From: Candidatus Bathyarchaeota archaeon
GTDB lineage: Archaea; Thermoproteota; Bathyarchaeia; Bathyarchaeales; Bathycorpusculaceae
Length of the DNA: 21,550 nt
Direction of reading: 5' to 3'
Assembly (NCBI GenBank): GCA_014859805.1
Contig: JACUTN010000003.1
Location: 1-21,550 of the forward strand
In this document: piece after piece, positions 1 through 7,610 of the stretch
Layout of the letters: every line of letters starts with the position of its first letter
Numbering within the stretch: the first letter of the stretch is position 1
Program-made: the position numbers and the translations under genes
The notes under the pieces: generated by a model
Told to the model about the DNA's origin: nothing
Database searches by the model: none
Seen by the model: only the letters and a program-made list of their open reading frames with translations

Positions 1-1173
1 ATTGGAAACAAGACTGCACGTCATTATGTCATTCTCCACAACATCTCATCGTCGCGAACGCTTCATGAAACATTCTTGAATGACAGTTCTGGAAACAGAT
101 ACTTTCACTGGAACAACTTGAAAATAGGTGGAAAGCAGACGTTCAGTCTAGAACTGGACTATTATGTGCTTTCTTTCAGCATCCGCTACCTAGTCGATTC
201 GAGCATTGTAGAAAATTATGACACCAATTCAGAAATATACAAGAAATATGTGCAGCCAGAAGAACTCATAGAATCTGACAACTCTACAATAATTTTACTA
301 GCTCGTAATCTCACTAATAATGTAGATAATTGGCATGAGAAAACAGTGCGAATATACAATTTTGTGCATCGTCATATACATTACGAGGTACAAAAGGAGG
401 AAAAGGGAGCCTTATGGGCTTTAGAAAATGGTGTTGGCGACTGTTCTGAATATTCATACCTTTTTGTTGCCTTATGCAGGGCTGCTGAAATCCCAGCGAG
501 GATTCAGGCTGGTTTTAGCTTTCACCGCCCAAGCGAAACTTTAGAGGATGGACACATGTGGGCTGAATATTACTTAGAGAATTATGGATGGATACCTGTA
601 GACGTGACATGGCGGCTATTTGACGTGATTGATGACAGACATTTCAGTTCGATTCAAAGTGTACCAGAGCGTATTCCATACGCCAACTACTTCTTTGCTT
701 GTGAGACAGAAAAAAATGTGAAAGACAATCAAACAGTTTCATTAACACCTTGCACGACCGACGTTTTTGGCGATAGCTTCATTGAAAACGTTGTGAACAC
801 TATTGAAAAAACAAGCCAGGCAAAATATGCGATTTTCTGGGGAAAAGTCTTTGGGACGGCGCTAATTTTTCCATCCGAAGTTGAAGAGGTTGAACAAACA
901 TTTCTCAAGAGCCAGATCCAACTACAAAATGTCATAGACTTTTGGATTGAAAACCCAAAAATCGCTGAATCGAATGCAGCCAATGCTCTTGAAAACGTTG
1001 AGAAAACACTGCAAAATGCTTGGATGCTCATAGTAAAAGCATTCACGATCTTCATAGGCATTACAATAGTCATCCTGTTAATCGGGTTATTTTTTCTCAA
1101 GCGGTACCAAACCAAACAGGATAGCAATTCAGAGCAGAAGTTTCATTTACATGCTGCTCTAATCTTAAATTAG
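1..1173 (+). CDS. Membrane-anchored transglutaminase-like protein (5' end cut by window edge)
   Basis: The reading frame is open from base 1, so the N-terminus lies outside the window; the TTG at 76 is only the first internal candidate start and has no clear SD. Counted from that TTG, the transglutaminase-like core has its Cys in GDCSEYS (C123), His in DGHMWAEYY (H160) and Asp in WIPVDVTW (D176), so the Cys-His-Asp triad is intact. Members of this superfamily act as cysteine proteases, amidases or crosslinking enzymes; the substrate cannot be told from sequence. A single hydrophobic segment near residues 318-342 is followed by basic KRYQTK. This suggests a type I topology with the catalytic domain outside the cell and a short cytoplasmic tail. 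The upstream residues are rich in Ser/Thr/Asn, as in archaeal surface proteins. The GTPase gene starts 15-18 bases downstream, so the two may be cotranscribed. Confidence 0.85.
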   Translation: MGNKTARHYVILHNISSSRTLHETFLNDSSGNRYFHWNNLKIGGKQTFSLELDYYVLSFSIRYLVDSSIVENYDTNSEIYKKYVQPEELIESDNSTIILLARNLTNNVDNWHEKTVRIYNFVHRHIHYEVQKEEKGALWALENGVGDCSEYSYLFVALCRAAEIPARIQAGFSFHRPSETLEDGHMWAEYYLENYGWIPVDVTWRLFDVIDDRHFSSIQSVPERIPYANYFFACETEKNVKDNQTVSLTPCTTDVFGDSFIENVVNTIEKTSQAKYAIFWGKVFGTALIFPSEVEEVEQTFLKSQIQLQNVIDFWIENPKIAESNAANALENVEKTLQNAWMLIVKAFTIFIGITIVILLIGLFFLKRYQTKQDSNSEQKFHLHAALILN

Positions 1174-1187
1174 AGGAGAAAACAGCT

Positions 1188-2396
1188 TTGATGGTTGGTA
1201 TAGTTGGTAAACCAAACACGGGAAAATCAACGTTTTTCAGTGCCACAACCCTCGCACCAGCCAAGATTGCAAGCCATCCATTCACAACAATAAAGCCAAA
1301 CAGAGGAATCGGATACGTTCGAACCCCATGCGTATGCAAAGAATTCAATGTCCAAGACAATCCCGTCAACTCCCTGTGCCTCGACGGAATAAGACTTATC
1401 CCAGTCGAACTAATCGATTGTGCAGGTCTTGTGCCAGGTGCGTGGCAAGGAAGAGGATTGGGAAACCAGTTTCTAGACGAAATTAGAAAGGCAGACGCTT
1501 TAATCCACATTGTTGACGCTTCTGGTGGAACAGATTCTGAGGGAAGAGTATGCAAGCCGGGTGAACATGACCCATTAGAGGATGTGCGATTTCTGGAGCA
1601 TGAAATAACCATGTGGATGGCGAACATACTTAAACGAGACTGGCCTAAAATCGCCAGAACCGTGGAAGCCGAATCAAAAGAGAACATTTTTTCTCTGTTA
1701 GAAGAAAGGTTAAGCGGCTTGGCAATAAAAAGAAGTCACATATCTGAGGCAATAAGAAGAACAGGGTTGAATGCTGACAACCCTACAACTTGGAGCGAAG
1801 ACGACTTTCTAACACTCGTGGATACTCTAAGGCAAATCTCCAAACCCATGCTAATAGCGGCAAACAAAATAGACGTGCCAACAACTGAAGAAAACCTAGA
1901 AAGACTGCAAAAATTGAATTATCTTGTGACGCCTTGCTGCGCAGAAGCCGAACTTGCCTTAAGGAGAGCAACCGAGAAAAAGCTGGTAGATTACAGACCT
2001 GGAGACTGCAACTTCAAAACAAACAAACCGGAACAGCTGAATCAAAACCAAACTAGAGCATTGGAAACAATAAGAGAGAAAATTCTACTCAAATTCGGCT
2101 CAACAGGCGTTCAAGAAGCAATAAACGCAGCTTTCTTCAAACTTCTAAGCATGATTACCGTTTATCCCGTTGAAGACCTAGAACATTTGGCAGACCATAA
2201 AGGAAGAGTTCTTCCAGACGCTTACCTTGTACCATATGGAACAACAGCACGCCAACTGGCTTACATAATTCACACAGAACTCGGGGAAAGTTTCATCTAC
2301 GCAATAGAAGCAAGAGAGAAAAAAAGAGTGGGAGAAGACTACATACTTAAAGACAGAGACGTCATCTCAATCGTGAGCGCCAAAAAGAGAGCTTAA
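1188..2396 (+). CDS. Archaeal YchF/Obg-like GTPase with C-terminal TGS domain
   Basis: This is a translation-associated P-loop GTPase of the archaeal YchF-like branch of the Obg family. Visible motifs are the P-loop GKPNTGKS (residues 7-14), the switch II DCAG (77-80), and NKID (226-229). NKID is the canonical guanine-specificity motif, whereas bacterial YchF and eukaryotic OLA1 have a changed motif and prefer ATP. A cysteine-bearing stretch around TPCVCKEF (46-53) is typical of the archaeal subgroup as I recall it. A TGS domain occupies about residues 318-398. The length of about 400 residues is normal. An SD (GAGGAG at 1173-1178) precedes both TTG 1188 and ATG 1191; the ATG is equally likely and would remove one residue. 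The gene ends 4 bases from the converging cis-prenyltransferase gene. Confidence 0.93.
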   Translation: MMVGIVGKPNTGKSTFFSATTLAPAKIASHPFTTIKPNRGIGYVRTPCVCKEFNVQDNPVNSLCLDGIRLIPVELIDCAGLVPGAWQGRGLGNQFLDEIRKADALIHIVDASGGTDSEGRVCKPGEHDPLEDVRFLEHEITMWMANILKRDWPKIARTVEAESKENIFSLLEERLSGLAIKRSHISEAIRRTGLNADNPTTWSEDDFLTLVDTLRQISKPMLIAANKIDVPTTEENLERLQKLNYLVTPCCAEAELALRRATEKKLVDYRPGDCNFKTNKPEQLNQNQTRALETIREKILLKFGSTGVQEAINAAFFKLLSMITVYPVEDLEHLADHKGRVLPDAYLVPYGTTARQLAYIIHTELGESFIYAIEAREKKRVGEDYILKDRDVISIVSAKKRA

Positions 2397-2400
2397 GTCA

Positions 2401-3183
2401 CTATTGACCAAAACGCCTCGTACGCCTTTGAAAGGTCCTAACAGCCCGCAAAAGGTCAATAAATCGAAAGCCTGGCCAATAAACGTCTAAAAAGCATAAT
2501 TCACTGTATGCGGATTGCCACAACAAAAAGCCGCTTAATCTTTCCTCTCCCGAAGTTCTGATAATTAGATCCGGGTCCTGTTTTGACATATGCGATGTGT
2601 ATAAATATTTCTCGAATACTTGTTCATCGATTTCCTCAGGACTCAGTTCTCCCTTATACACCTTGTCCGCGATCTTCTTGGCAGCATCCACGATTTCCGC
2701 TCTCCCACCATAAGCAAGAGCAAGATTCAAAAAATGTTCATCATAATCTTGTGTCGCATTTTCCACATCCATTATGAGTTGCTGCAGATCTTTCGGCAAC
2801 AGGCTCAGCCTGCCTATGACTTTTACGTGAACCTTATTCTTGTGTATGCGTTCATCCGTTAGAATTTTCCGAAACTGCTCTTGTGCAATTCGCATGATTT
2901 CTTCAACCTCATTCTTTGAACGACGGAAGTTTTCTGTGGAAAAGGCGTAAAGCGTTATAGATTTAACGCCGAGTTTCAGGCACCAGTCAAGAAGCTCATC
3001 AACTTTTTCAGCGCCTTTTTCATGACCAAACCACGGGTTAAGAGCCTGTTCAGAGGCCCACCTCCGATTTCCATCTAGAATTATCGCTATATGACCTGGC
3101 TTAACACCGTTCTTAACTTGATGCCACAGCCACTTCTCATAAAGCTTGTATGCTCCAATAGCTGAAAGAAATCCTTTAAGCAT
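2401..3183 (-). CDS. uppS: Cis-prenyltransferase (polyprenyl diphosphate synthase)
   Basis: The enzyme condenses isopentenyl diphosphate onto an allylic diphosphate in cis configuration, making the long polyprenyl (dolichol-type) carrier that archaea use for N-glycosylation. The family signature IAIILDGNRRWA is present with catalytic Asp at about D37. It is followed by YAFSTENFRRS, the conserved HVKVIG strand, and the C-terminal DLIIRTSGEERLSGFLLWQ signature with its diphosphate-binding Arg. At 260 residues it is full length. The ATG at 3183 lies 3 bases after the stop of the phosphorylase gene, so the two are surely cotranscribed with DUF373 upstream. Chain length cannot be predicted from sequence by eye. 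Confidence 0.95.
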   Translation of the reverse strand: MLKGFLSAIGAYKLYEKWLWHQVKNGVKPGHIAIILDGNRRWASEQALNPWFGHEKGAEKVDELLDWCLKLGVKSITLYAFSTENFRRSKNEVEEIMRIAQEQFRKILTDERIHKNKVHVKVIGRLSLLPKDLQQLIMDVENATQDYDEHFLNLALAYGGRAEIVDAAKKIADKVYKGELSPEEIDEQVFEKYLYTSHMSKQDPDLIIRTSGEERLSGFLLWQSAYSELCFLDVYWPGFRFIDLLRAVRTFQRRTRRFGQ

Positions 3184-3186
3184 TTG

Positions 3187-3978
3187 TCACTCAAACCTTG
3201 CGTCTTTAAGTGCGTTTACGCATGGGCAATTACGTTCACTGGGCAGAATCCTAATGGTTTCAATTAAAATTTGCTCTATTTTAGGAACAACGCTTTTTGA
3301 AAATTTGGAAACATCAAGGGCTGTTAATCGTTTTTGCATGCCAGCAGCCATGTTTGAAACGTAGCAGATGGATGTGTAACACATTTCAAGTTCCCGTGCA
3401 AGCACTGATTCTGGAATACCCGTCATTCCAACAACATCGCAGCCCAAACGCCTAAACATCTTGATCTCTGCAGGAGTTTCGTAACGGGGTCCCTCAGTGC
3501 AGACAATTACAGCCTTATCCCAAACATGAAATCCAAGTTTTTTCGCTGTTTCAATCAACAGTTTACGAATTTCCGGACAGTACGGCTGAGAGACGTCAAT
3601 GTGAGTCACTGGAGGTTCATCGTAAAAGGTTGCTGAGCGATGTTTTGTGAGATCAACAAAATCGTGTGGAACAACAATGTCGCTAGGTTTAAAGTTAAGG
3701 TTTATTGCACCCACGGCGTTCGTAGCTAATATTCTTTGTACACCCAGTGTATATAATGCGTAAATGTTTGCCCTATAATTTATTCTATGCGGAGGAACAG
3801 AATGATCGGGATCATGTCTTGGCAGAAAAATTACGTTTTTGCCACATATTTTTCCTATATGAAGAGGTGGGGGTATTCCGTATGGCGTTCCCAAACGTAT
3901 TTGTCTAGCCTTTTCAAGTAAATTTTCGAAACCAGTTCCGCCAATAATCGCGATTTTAGCTTTCTTCAAATTCTTCAA
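3187..3978 (-). CDS. mtnP: MTA/MTI-type purine nucleoside phosphorylase
   Basis: This is a trimeric PNP/MTAP family enzyme that splits 5'-methylthio-purine nucleosides with phosphate, part of methionine and purine salvage. The Gly-rich N-terminus (IIGGTGFE), the phosphate-binding PRHD and HRINYRAN, CTEGPRYETPAE (160-171) and GMTGIPE (184-190) are all present. The purine-contact loop reads VSNMAAG, with Asn at 209. Family knowledge is that adenine-specific MTAPs carry Asp here, while 6-oxopurine and methylthioinosine phosphorylases carry Asn. The product may therefore act on methylthioinosine or guanosine/inosine rather than MTA (inference). The start is TTG 3978, overlapping the end of the DUF373 gene by 23 bases; no strong SD is visible, suggesting coupled translation. 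The protein has 263 residues, which is normal. Confidence 0.9.
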   Translation of the reverse strand: MKNLKKAKIAIIGGTGFENLLEKARQIRLGTPYGIPPPLHIGKICGKNVIFLPRHDPDHSVPPHRINYRANIYALYTLGVQRILATNAVGAINLNFKPSDIVVPHDFVDLTKHRSATFYDEPPVTHIDVSQPYCPEIRKLLIETAKKLGFHVWDKAVIVCTEGPRYETPAEIKMFRRLGCDVVGMTGIPESVLARELEMCYTSICYVSNMAAGMQKRLTALDVSKFSKSVVPKIEQILIETIRILPSERNCPCVNALKDARFE

Positions 3979-5146
3979 CTTGTTCTTCGGTCTCCCTGAA
4001 AAATCCTCTTGCAGATCTGTGGATAACGAGAATAACTAGAGCGGAGGCTATGCCTATTAAGATGCCGATGATTGTTGAGAAGATGAGTTTTTCGGTGGCG
4101 GCTGTTTGAGGGTTGATTAGCACCGCTGAAGTTCCGTCGAGAATCCATCTAGACCATCCAATCAAAACTATTAAGGCGGCATTGCGCAGTAGTCTGACGT
4201 CACGTTCAAAATACAAACGGATAGCTGATCCCAGCAGCACAACGCAAATGCCTACCACTATGAGATCCATGGAACCATGAATAAAATAGCCAACAATTTG
4301 TGGCAGAATGCTAAGCCAACCAGCTACGTCTGGAGGTGTGGTAGTATTTCCAATGAATGTTGCAGCGCTTGTTGATCCCAGATAAATGCTAACCACCACG
4401 CACAATACCCCAGCAATCTTGGAAAAAGTTGAAATCTGTACTGGAAGGGGTGGCGGGGAATACTCCCTAATCCATTGATAGAATTTTTTGGCTGTTTTAT
4501 CGACCCCGAATCCTTTTACAAGCATGAACACACTTAAGACGAAGATGAAGGCTATCCAATATTGGTAAAGCAGATTGAAAATTGAGAGAATGCCCAAGAT
4601 TAGAAAGAGTAGGCCAGGTACCCCCAATGCAACGCGGGAGTAACGTGGATTCTCTACTATCATTTTCATGTATCGTGTGAACAAGGCTGCTGTTTCCTCG
4701 ATTGATTTGCTGTGCTTCATCACTATTCTTCTGACAGATGAAACAGGTACTCTCGACTCTATAAGTGGCAGGATAGCCTCGTCTGAATATCCGTCTGTCA
4801 CCAGAATAACTTCACTTGCTGGAAAAGAAGTTAGCAAATCACTTAGTTCAGCAACTATTTTTCTGTCGGCGCCAACTCCTCCAAGTTGGGAACCACAGAT
4901 TGTTGCTATTTCGAAAACTTCGTGAGGTTTGCTTTCCTCTTGCAGTCGATCGTAAACGCGCACAGCCTCGAACATTGCATTTGCGTCTGGTTCCTCAGGG
5001 TCTCGTAAAGCTAAGGCTACAGCGGCGTTGAGGCTTTCTTCTCTTCCTGTGACGGGCGTTTTGATTTCTGCTTTTGTTCCTAAATCATTATCTCTGTCAA
5101 CGCACAAGATGAGGATTCGTTTTTGTTCCTTCTCTTCTGATGTCAT
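3956..5146 (-). CDS. DUF373 family membrane protein
   Basis: This is an archaeal protein of unknown biochemical function (DUF373/COG2237). The soluble N-terminal half begins with the family's conserved block ILILCVDRDNDLG (11-23) and a GREESLNAAVALALRDPEEP region (35-54), followed by an alpha/beta-looking region with VILVTDGYSD (113-122). From about residue 170 on there are roughly six membrane segments (171-190, 194-213, 242-262, 286-309, 320-337, 353-376), and the tail is acidic. The protein is thus a cytoplasmic sensor-like domain joined to a membrane domain. It starts at ATG 5146, with a GGAG at about 5158-5161 and an AT-rich TATA-like element near 5166-5176. It heads a tight group with the phosphorylase and cis-prenyltransferase; whether the link is functional is unknown. 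Confidence 0.9.
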   Translation of the reverse strand: MTSEEKEQKRILILCVDRDNDLGTKAEIKTPVTGREESLNAAVALALRDPEEPDANAMFEAVRVYDRLQEESKPHEVFEIATICGSQLGGVGADRKIVAELSDLLTSFPASEVILVTDGYSDEAILPLIESRVPVSSVRRIVMKHSKSIEETAALFTRYMKMIVENPRYSRVALGVPGLLFLILGILSIFNLLYQYWIAFIFVLSVFMLVKGFGVDKTAKKFYQWIREYSPPPLPVQISTFSKIAGVLCVVVSIYLGSTSAATFIGNTTTPPDVAGWLSILPQIVGYFIHGSMDLIVVGICVVLLGSAIRLYFERDVRLLRNAALIVLIGWSRWILDGTSAVLINPQTAATEKLIFSTIIGILIGIASALVILVIHRSARGFFRETEEQVEEFEES

Positions 5147-5186
5147 CTTGTTCTCTTTTCTCCAGTATAATTTATGTATTGTCTCT

Positions 5187-6056
5187 TTAATCTTGTGTTG
5201 TTTTTTTCTCCTCTGTGAGGATTTTGAATTCTTCCCAAGTTATTTTCTCTCCTTGCTTCAGTTTTTCTTTTGCCTCTTTTCTGATCTTTCTCTTTAGAGC
5301 ATCTTCACTTTTCTTTTTTTCTTTCTCTTCTTCCTTCCGAATCTCTTCCTTTAACAGTTTTATTTGGTTTAGAATTGTCGTTATTCCTTGTTGAATAGGC
5401 TTTGTCTTTTGTCTTGTTATTAGAAAGCTTTGATGCATGTTATCTGCTTCCATTTTAAGTTCCTTAACTTCATTGATTTTCTCAAGCATTTTATTGTGTA
5501 TTTCTTGGCTTTTCTGTGCTATTTCTGTTAGTTTTTCGTGATGGGACTTGTTTTTGGTGTCTATAGTCTTTAATTCGGTTTGCAACTCCAGCATTTTTTG
5601 ATGCGTCATTCCAAGTTTTTTGTGAATGTTCACTTGAGTTTCGAGTTTCCCAACTTGGTCAACCAGTTCTTTTTCTTCACGTAGATTTAAGGACGTTGTT
5701 TGAATCTCCCATTCTATTTCATCTAGCTTTTTCTGCAAAGTTTGGAGGCTTCTTGAGGGCTTTTTCTTGGCTAAGACTTTGATTTGTTGATTTAGTTTCT
5801 TCATTTCCTCGATTCTTTCATGGATTTCAGTTTTTGTTTTTCCGCGTAGCTGCTTCAATTCCCTGACTTCTGTGTTTAATTCGTCTCTTTCACTTCTCAG
5901 TTCACTTATTTCAGCGCGTAAATTCTTAACCTGTCCATTAAGCTTGTTCCTTTTTTCTGCCCATTTTCTTGCTTCGATATTCAGCCTGTTTCTCTGTTCT
6001 TTCAAAACTGAAAGCTTTTCTTGCAGTTCCTCGATTTTCTGAGTCTTGTCCTTCAA
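5187..6056 (-). CDS. Coiled-coil protein, COG1340-like, function unknown
   Basis: Nearly all 289 residues are predicted by eye to be helical with heptad-like spacing: long runs rich in Glu, Lys, Leu and Gln and almost no Gly or Pro. This matches archaeal coiled-coil proteins (COG1340), often mislabelled phosphoserine phosphatase; no phosphatase motif is visible here. Such proteins are thought to be scaffolds, but no function is established. The start is TTG 6056, preceded by AGAGGA with suitable spacing. The codon just before the TTG is the TAG stop of the 72-residue ORF, and the two ORFs are in the same frame. The DUF373 gene follows after 40 bases. The A/G-rich coding strand reflects the Lys/Glu content. 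Confidence 0.85.
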   Translation of the reverse strand: MKDKTQKIEELQEKLSVLKEQRNRLNIEARKWAEKRNKLNGQVKNLRAEISELRSERDELNTEVRELKQLRGKTKTEIHERIEEMKKLNQQIKVLAKKKPSRSLQTLQKKLDEIEWEIQTTSLNLREEKELVDQVGKLETQVNIHKKLGMTHQKMLELQTELKTIDTKNKSHHEKLTEIAQKSQEIHNKMLEKINEVKELKMEADNMHQSFLITRQKTKPIQQGITTILNQIKLLKEEIRKEEEKEKKKSEDALKRKIRKEAKEKLKQGEKITWEEFKILTEEKKTTQD

Positions 6057-6275
6057 CTATTTTTTCCTCTTTTGCTTTGTCCATTCTAGAATTGTTTGAA
6101 TTAATTTTGCCCCGTTTTTTGATGTGAAAAATTGTAGATTCCAGTCTTCCTTAAGCCTCCACCGCTCTACCAAGCTATTCTTAGCTCTTTTAAGGATCGG
6201 TTCTTTGTAGATGAGTGTTCCTCTTCTTTGCCATTGTGGGGTTTTAGCTAAATTTACACTCTGCCTAGACATCAT
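6057..6275 (-). CDS. Hypothetical basic 72-residue protein upstream of coiled-coil gene
   Basis: I do not recognise this protein. It is basic, with many Arg, Lys and Trp (for example WQRRGTLIYKEP and VERWRLKEDWNLQFF), and ends in KQKRKK; it has no Cys, signal peptide or membrane segment. The ATG at 6275 is followed directly by a second ATG; an AAGGA lies about 12 bases upstream and a TTTAAAAG TATA-like element lies just beyond it, at about 6293-6300. The stop codon TAG touches the TTG start of the coiled-coil gene in the same frame, so the two are translationally coupled or, less likely, parts of one longer protein. The compact context and Trp-rich composition argue for a real gene. Confidence 0.55.
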   Translation of the reverse strand: MMSRQSVNLAKTPQWQRRGTLIYKEPILKRAKNSLVERWRLKEDWNLQFFTSKNGAKLIQTILEWTKQKRKK

Positions 6276-6410
6276 TTCGTGGAATTCCTTAGCTTTTAAA
6301 CCTTTAAGTTTTTTACCTATTTCTGCGTGCCGATTAGAGTTAGACGACGGAAGGTGTTTTCAGGCTTACACCTCTTCATCTTAATACGTTTATGGTGTTT
6401 CTCCGTAGTG

Positions 6411-6480
6411 CATAGCTGCGTAGCCACCTGCCTGCGGCTGTCATCTGCTCAATCTTCCAGCGGCAGTGTCAGCTACCATG
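6411..6480. other. Imperfect long hairpin, possible structured RNA
   Basis: TAGCTG at 6413-6418 pairs perfectly with CAGCTA at 6470-6475. Inside it, CAC-C-TGCC (6425-6432) pairs with GGCAGTG (6462-6468) around one bulged C, and GCTG (6437-6440) pairs with CAGC (6458-6461), leaving a 17-base loop. The patch is GC-richer than its AT-rich surroundings. A TATA-like TTTATGG lies about 25 bases to the left on the + strand, and an AT-rich block lies at 6490-6505 for the - strand, so direction is undecided. No known RNA family is recognised. Confidence 0.3.
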
Positions 6481-6733
6481 TTTGGGGGCATTAAAATTTA
6501 ATTCAACCAACCAAAAGCATGGGAGGCAACAGAAAGGCAGGAACTTGACGCGATAGTAAAACTATCCATTGCACATCATAACGCATCGTATGTTCCGAAC
6601 TCAGGATATAAAATCTCATTTGTACATGACTGAATTTATTGTAGCGCGCATGAGTGAATGAGTTAGCAGATGAGGGCAATAGACTTTTCATGAAGATAGT
6701 ATGCGATTACATTGAAAGTAGAGCGTGTGTACT

Positions 6734-6742
6734 GAAAAAAAT
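6734..6742 (-). terminator. Poly-T terminator candidate after acyl-CoA synthetase subunit
   Basis: On the - strand this reads as a run of seven T just after a C-rich stretch, about 70 bases downstream of the stop at 6808. Archaeal intrinsic termination needs mainly a T-run, so this is a plausible transcript end. Confidence 0.35.
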
Positions 6743-6807
6743 AGGGGGGTATCCGCTATTGGTTGAAAAACTCTGCAATAGGACATCAGACGTAAAAGCG
6801 AGCGCTC

Positions 6808-7503
6808 TTACTCTAGGATGATTCTTGCATCTACTGTTTTTGCTCCCTTTTCATAAACCATTATAGGGTTTAAATCCAGCTCCTTAATCTCTTGATGCTC
6901 CATAACAAGCCTTGAGGTATTTAGCAAAATTTCTACTATGGCTTCTATGTCTGCTGGTGGCGTATTCCTATACCCTGTCAGTACTGGATAAGCCTTAACC
7001 GCAGTAATCATTTCTCGGGCTTCATCCTCTGTTACAGGCGCAATTCGAAAAGTCACATCCTTCAGAATCTCCACAAAAATTCCGCCCAACCCAAACATAA
7101 GTGTAGGACCAAATTGCGGATCTTTAGTTGCGCCTACAATGACTTCAGTTGATTGAGGAGCCATTTCCTGAACTAACATGCCAACTATTTTTGCATCTGG
7201 CTTATGCTTTTTGACGTTATTCATTATTTGCTTGTAAGCACTTTGAACATCTTTCGCGTCTTTTAAATTGACTATAACGCCGCCTACATCTGACTTGTGG
7301 ATAAGGTCTGGCGAAACAATTTTAAGAACTACCGGATATCCAATTTCTTCCGCAAATTCAACGGCTTGCGCTTCATCTTTCGCCAGTTTAAACCTGGTGA
7401 CTGGAATCCCGTATTCCATGCAAACAGTTTTGGCTTCAGTCTCAAGCAGATGTTTTCTTCTTTCTTGGGAAGCTTGCAAGAGTATAGAAGAGGCTTTTTT
7501 CAA
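6808..7503 (-). CDS. acdB: ADP-forming acetyl/acyl-CoA synthetase, beta subunit (ATP-grasp)
   Basis: This is the ATP-grasp subunit of the archaeal ADP-forming acyl-CoA synthetase, which converts acyl-CoA, ADP and phosphate to free acid, CoA and ATP during peptide or sugar fermentation. The 231-residue length matches the separate beta subunit rather than the roughly 700-residue fused form. Visible signatures are GYPVVLKIVSPDLIHKSDVGG, VGMLVQEMAP, FGPTLMFGLGGIFVEILKD and the C-terminal KELDLNPIMVYEKG, which covers the metal/ATP-binding Asp-x-Asn-Pro of ATP-grasp_5. The start is TTG 7503, with GGAG about 9 bases upstream. No alpha subunit lies in the window, so its partner must be encoded elsewhere. 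The neighbours are unrelated in function. Confidence 0.92.
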   Translation of the reverse strand: MKKASSILLQASQERRKHLLETEAKTVCMEYGIPVTRFKLAKDEAQAVEFAEEIGYPVVLKIVSPDLIHKSDVGGVIVNLKDAKDVQSAYKQIMNNVKKHKPDAKIVGMLVQEMAPQSTEVIVGATKDPQFGPTLMFGLGGIFVEILKDVTFRIAPVTEDEAREMITAVKAYPVLTGYRNTPPADIEAIVEILLNTSRLVMEHQEIKELDLNPIMVYEKGAKTVDARIILE

Positions 7504-7610
7504 AGTTTACAACTCCAAGGTCGGTTGATCATGTATGACTGTATCTTAGCTTAAAATCATTTTGTCTATTGATTAGTAAAATATGGCTATAGACTGCTAC
7601 TTTATTGTGT

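Larger units (their letters stand above)
6276..6807. other. 530-base stretch without a convincing gene
   Basis: This stretch separates the acyl-CoA synthetase subunit gene (ending 6808) from the 72-residue ORF (starting 6275), both on the - strand. The right end holds a run of seven T on the - strand (6735-6741) that could terminate the upstream transcript. The left end holds the AT-rich promoter of the 72-residue ORF. In between lie a 70-base imperfect hairpin (6411-6480) and a 43-codon protein-like frame without a start codon (6502-6633). A 62-codon - strand ORF (6503-6691) has no SD and does not look like a protein. No tRNA or C/D box pattern was found by eye. Confidence 0.6.

Noticed and set aside
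5187..6056. Phosphoserine phosphatase for the coiled-coil protein
   Set aside because: No DxDx(T/V) or other HAD motif is present; the sequence is coiled coil throughout.
6503..6691. 62-codon - strand ORF in the gap
   Set aside because: No SD or promoter-like spacing and no recognisable composition; the opposite strand has a more protein-like frame.
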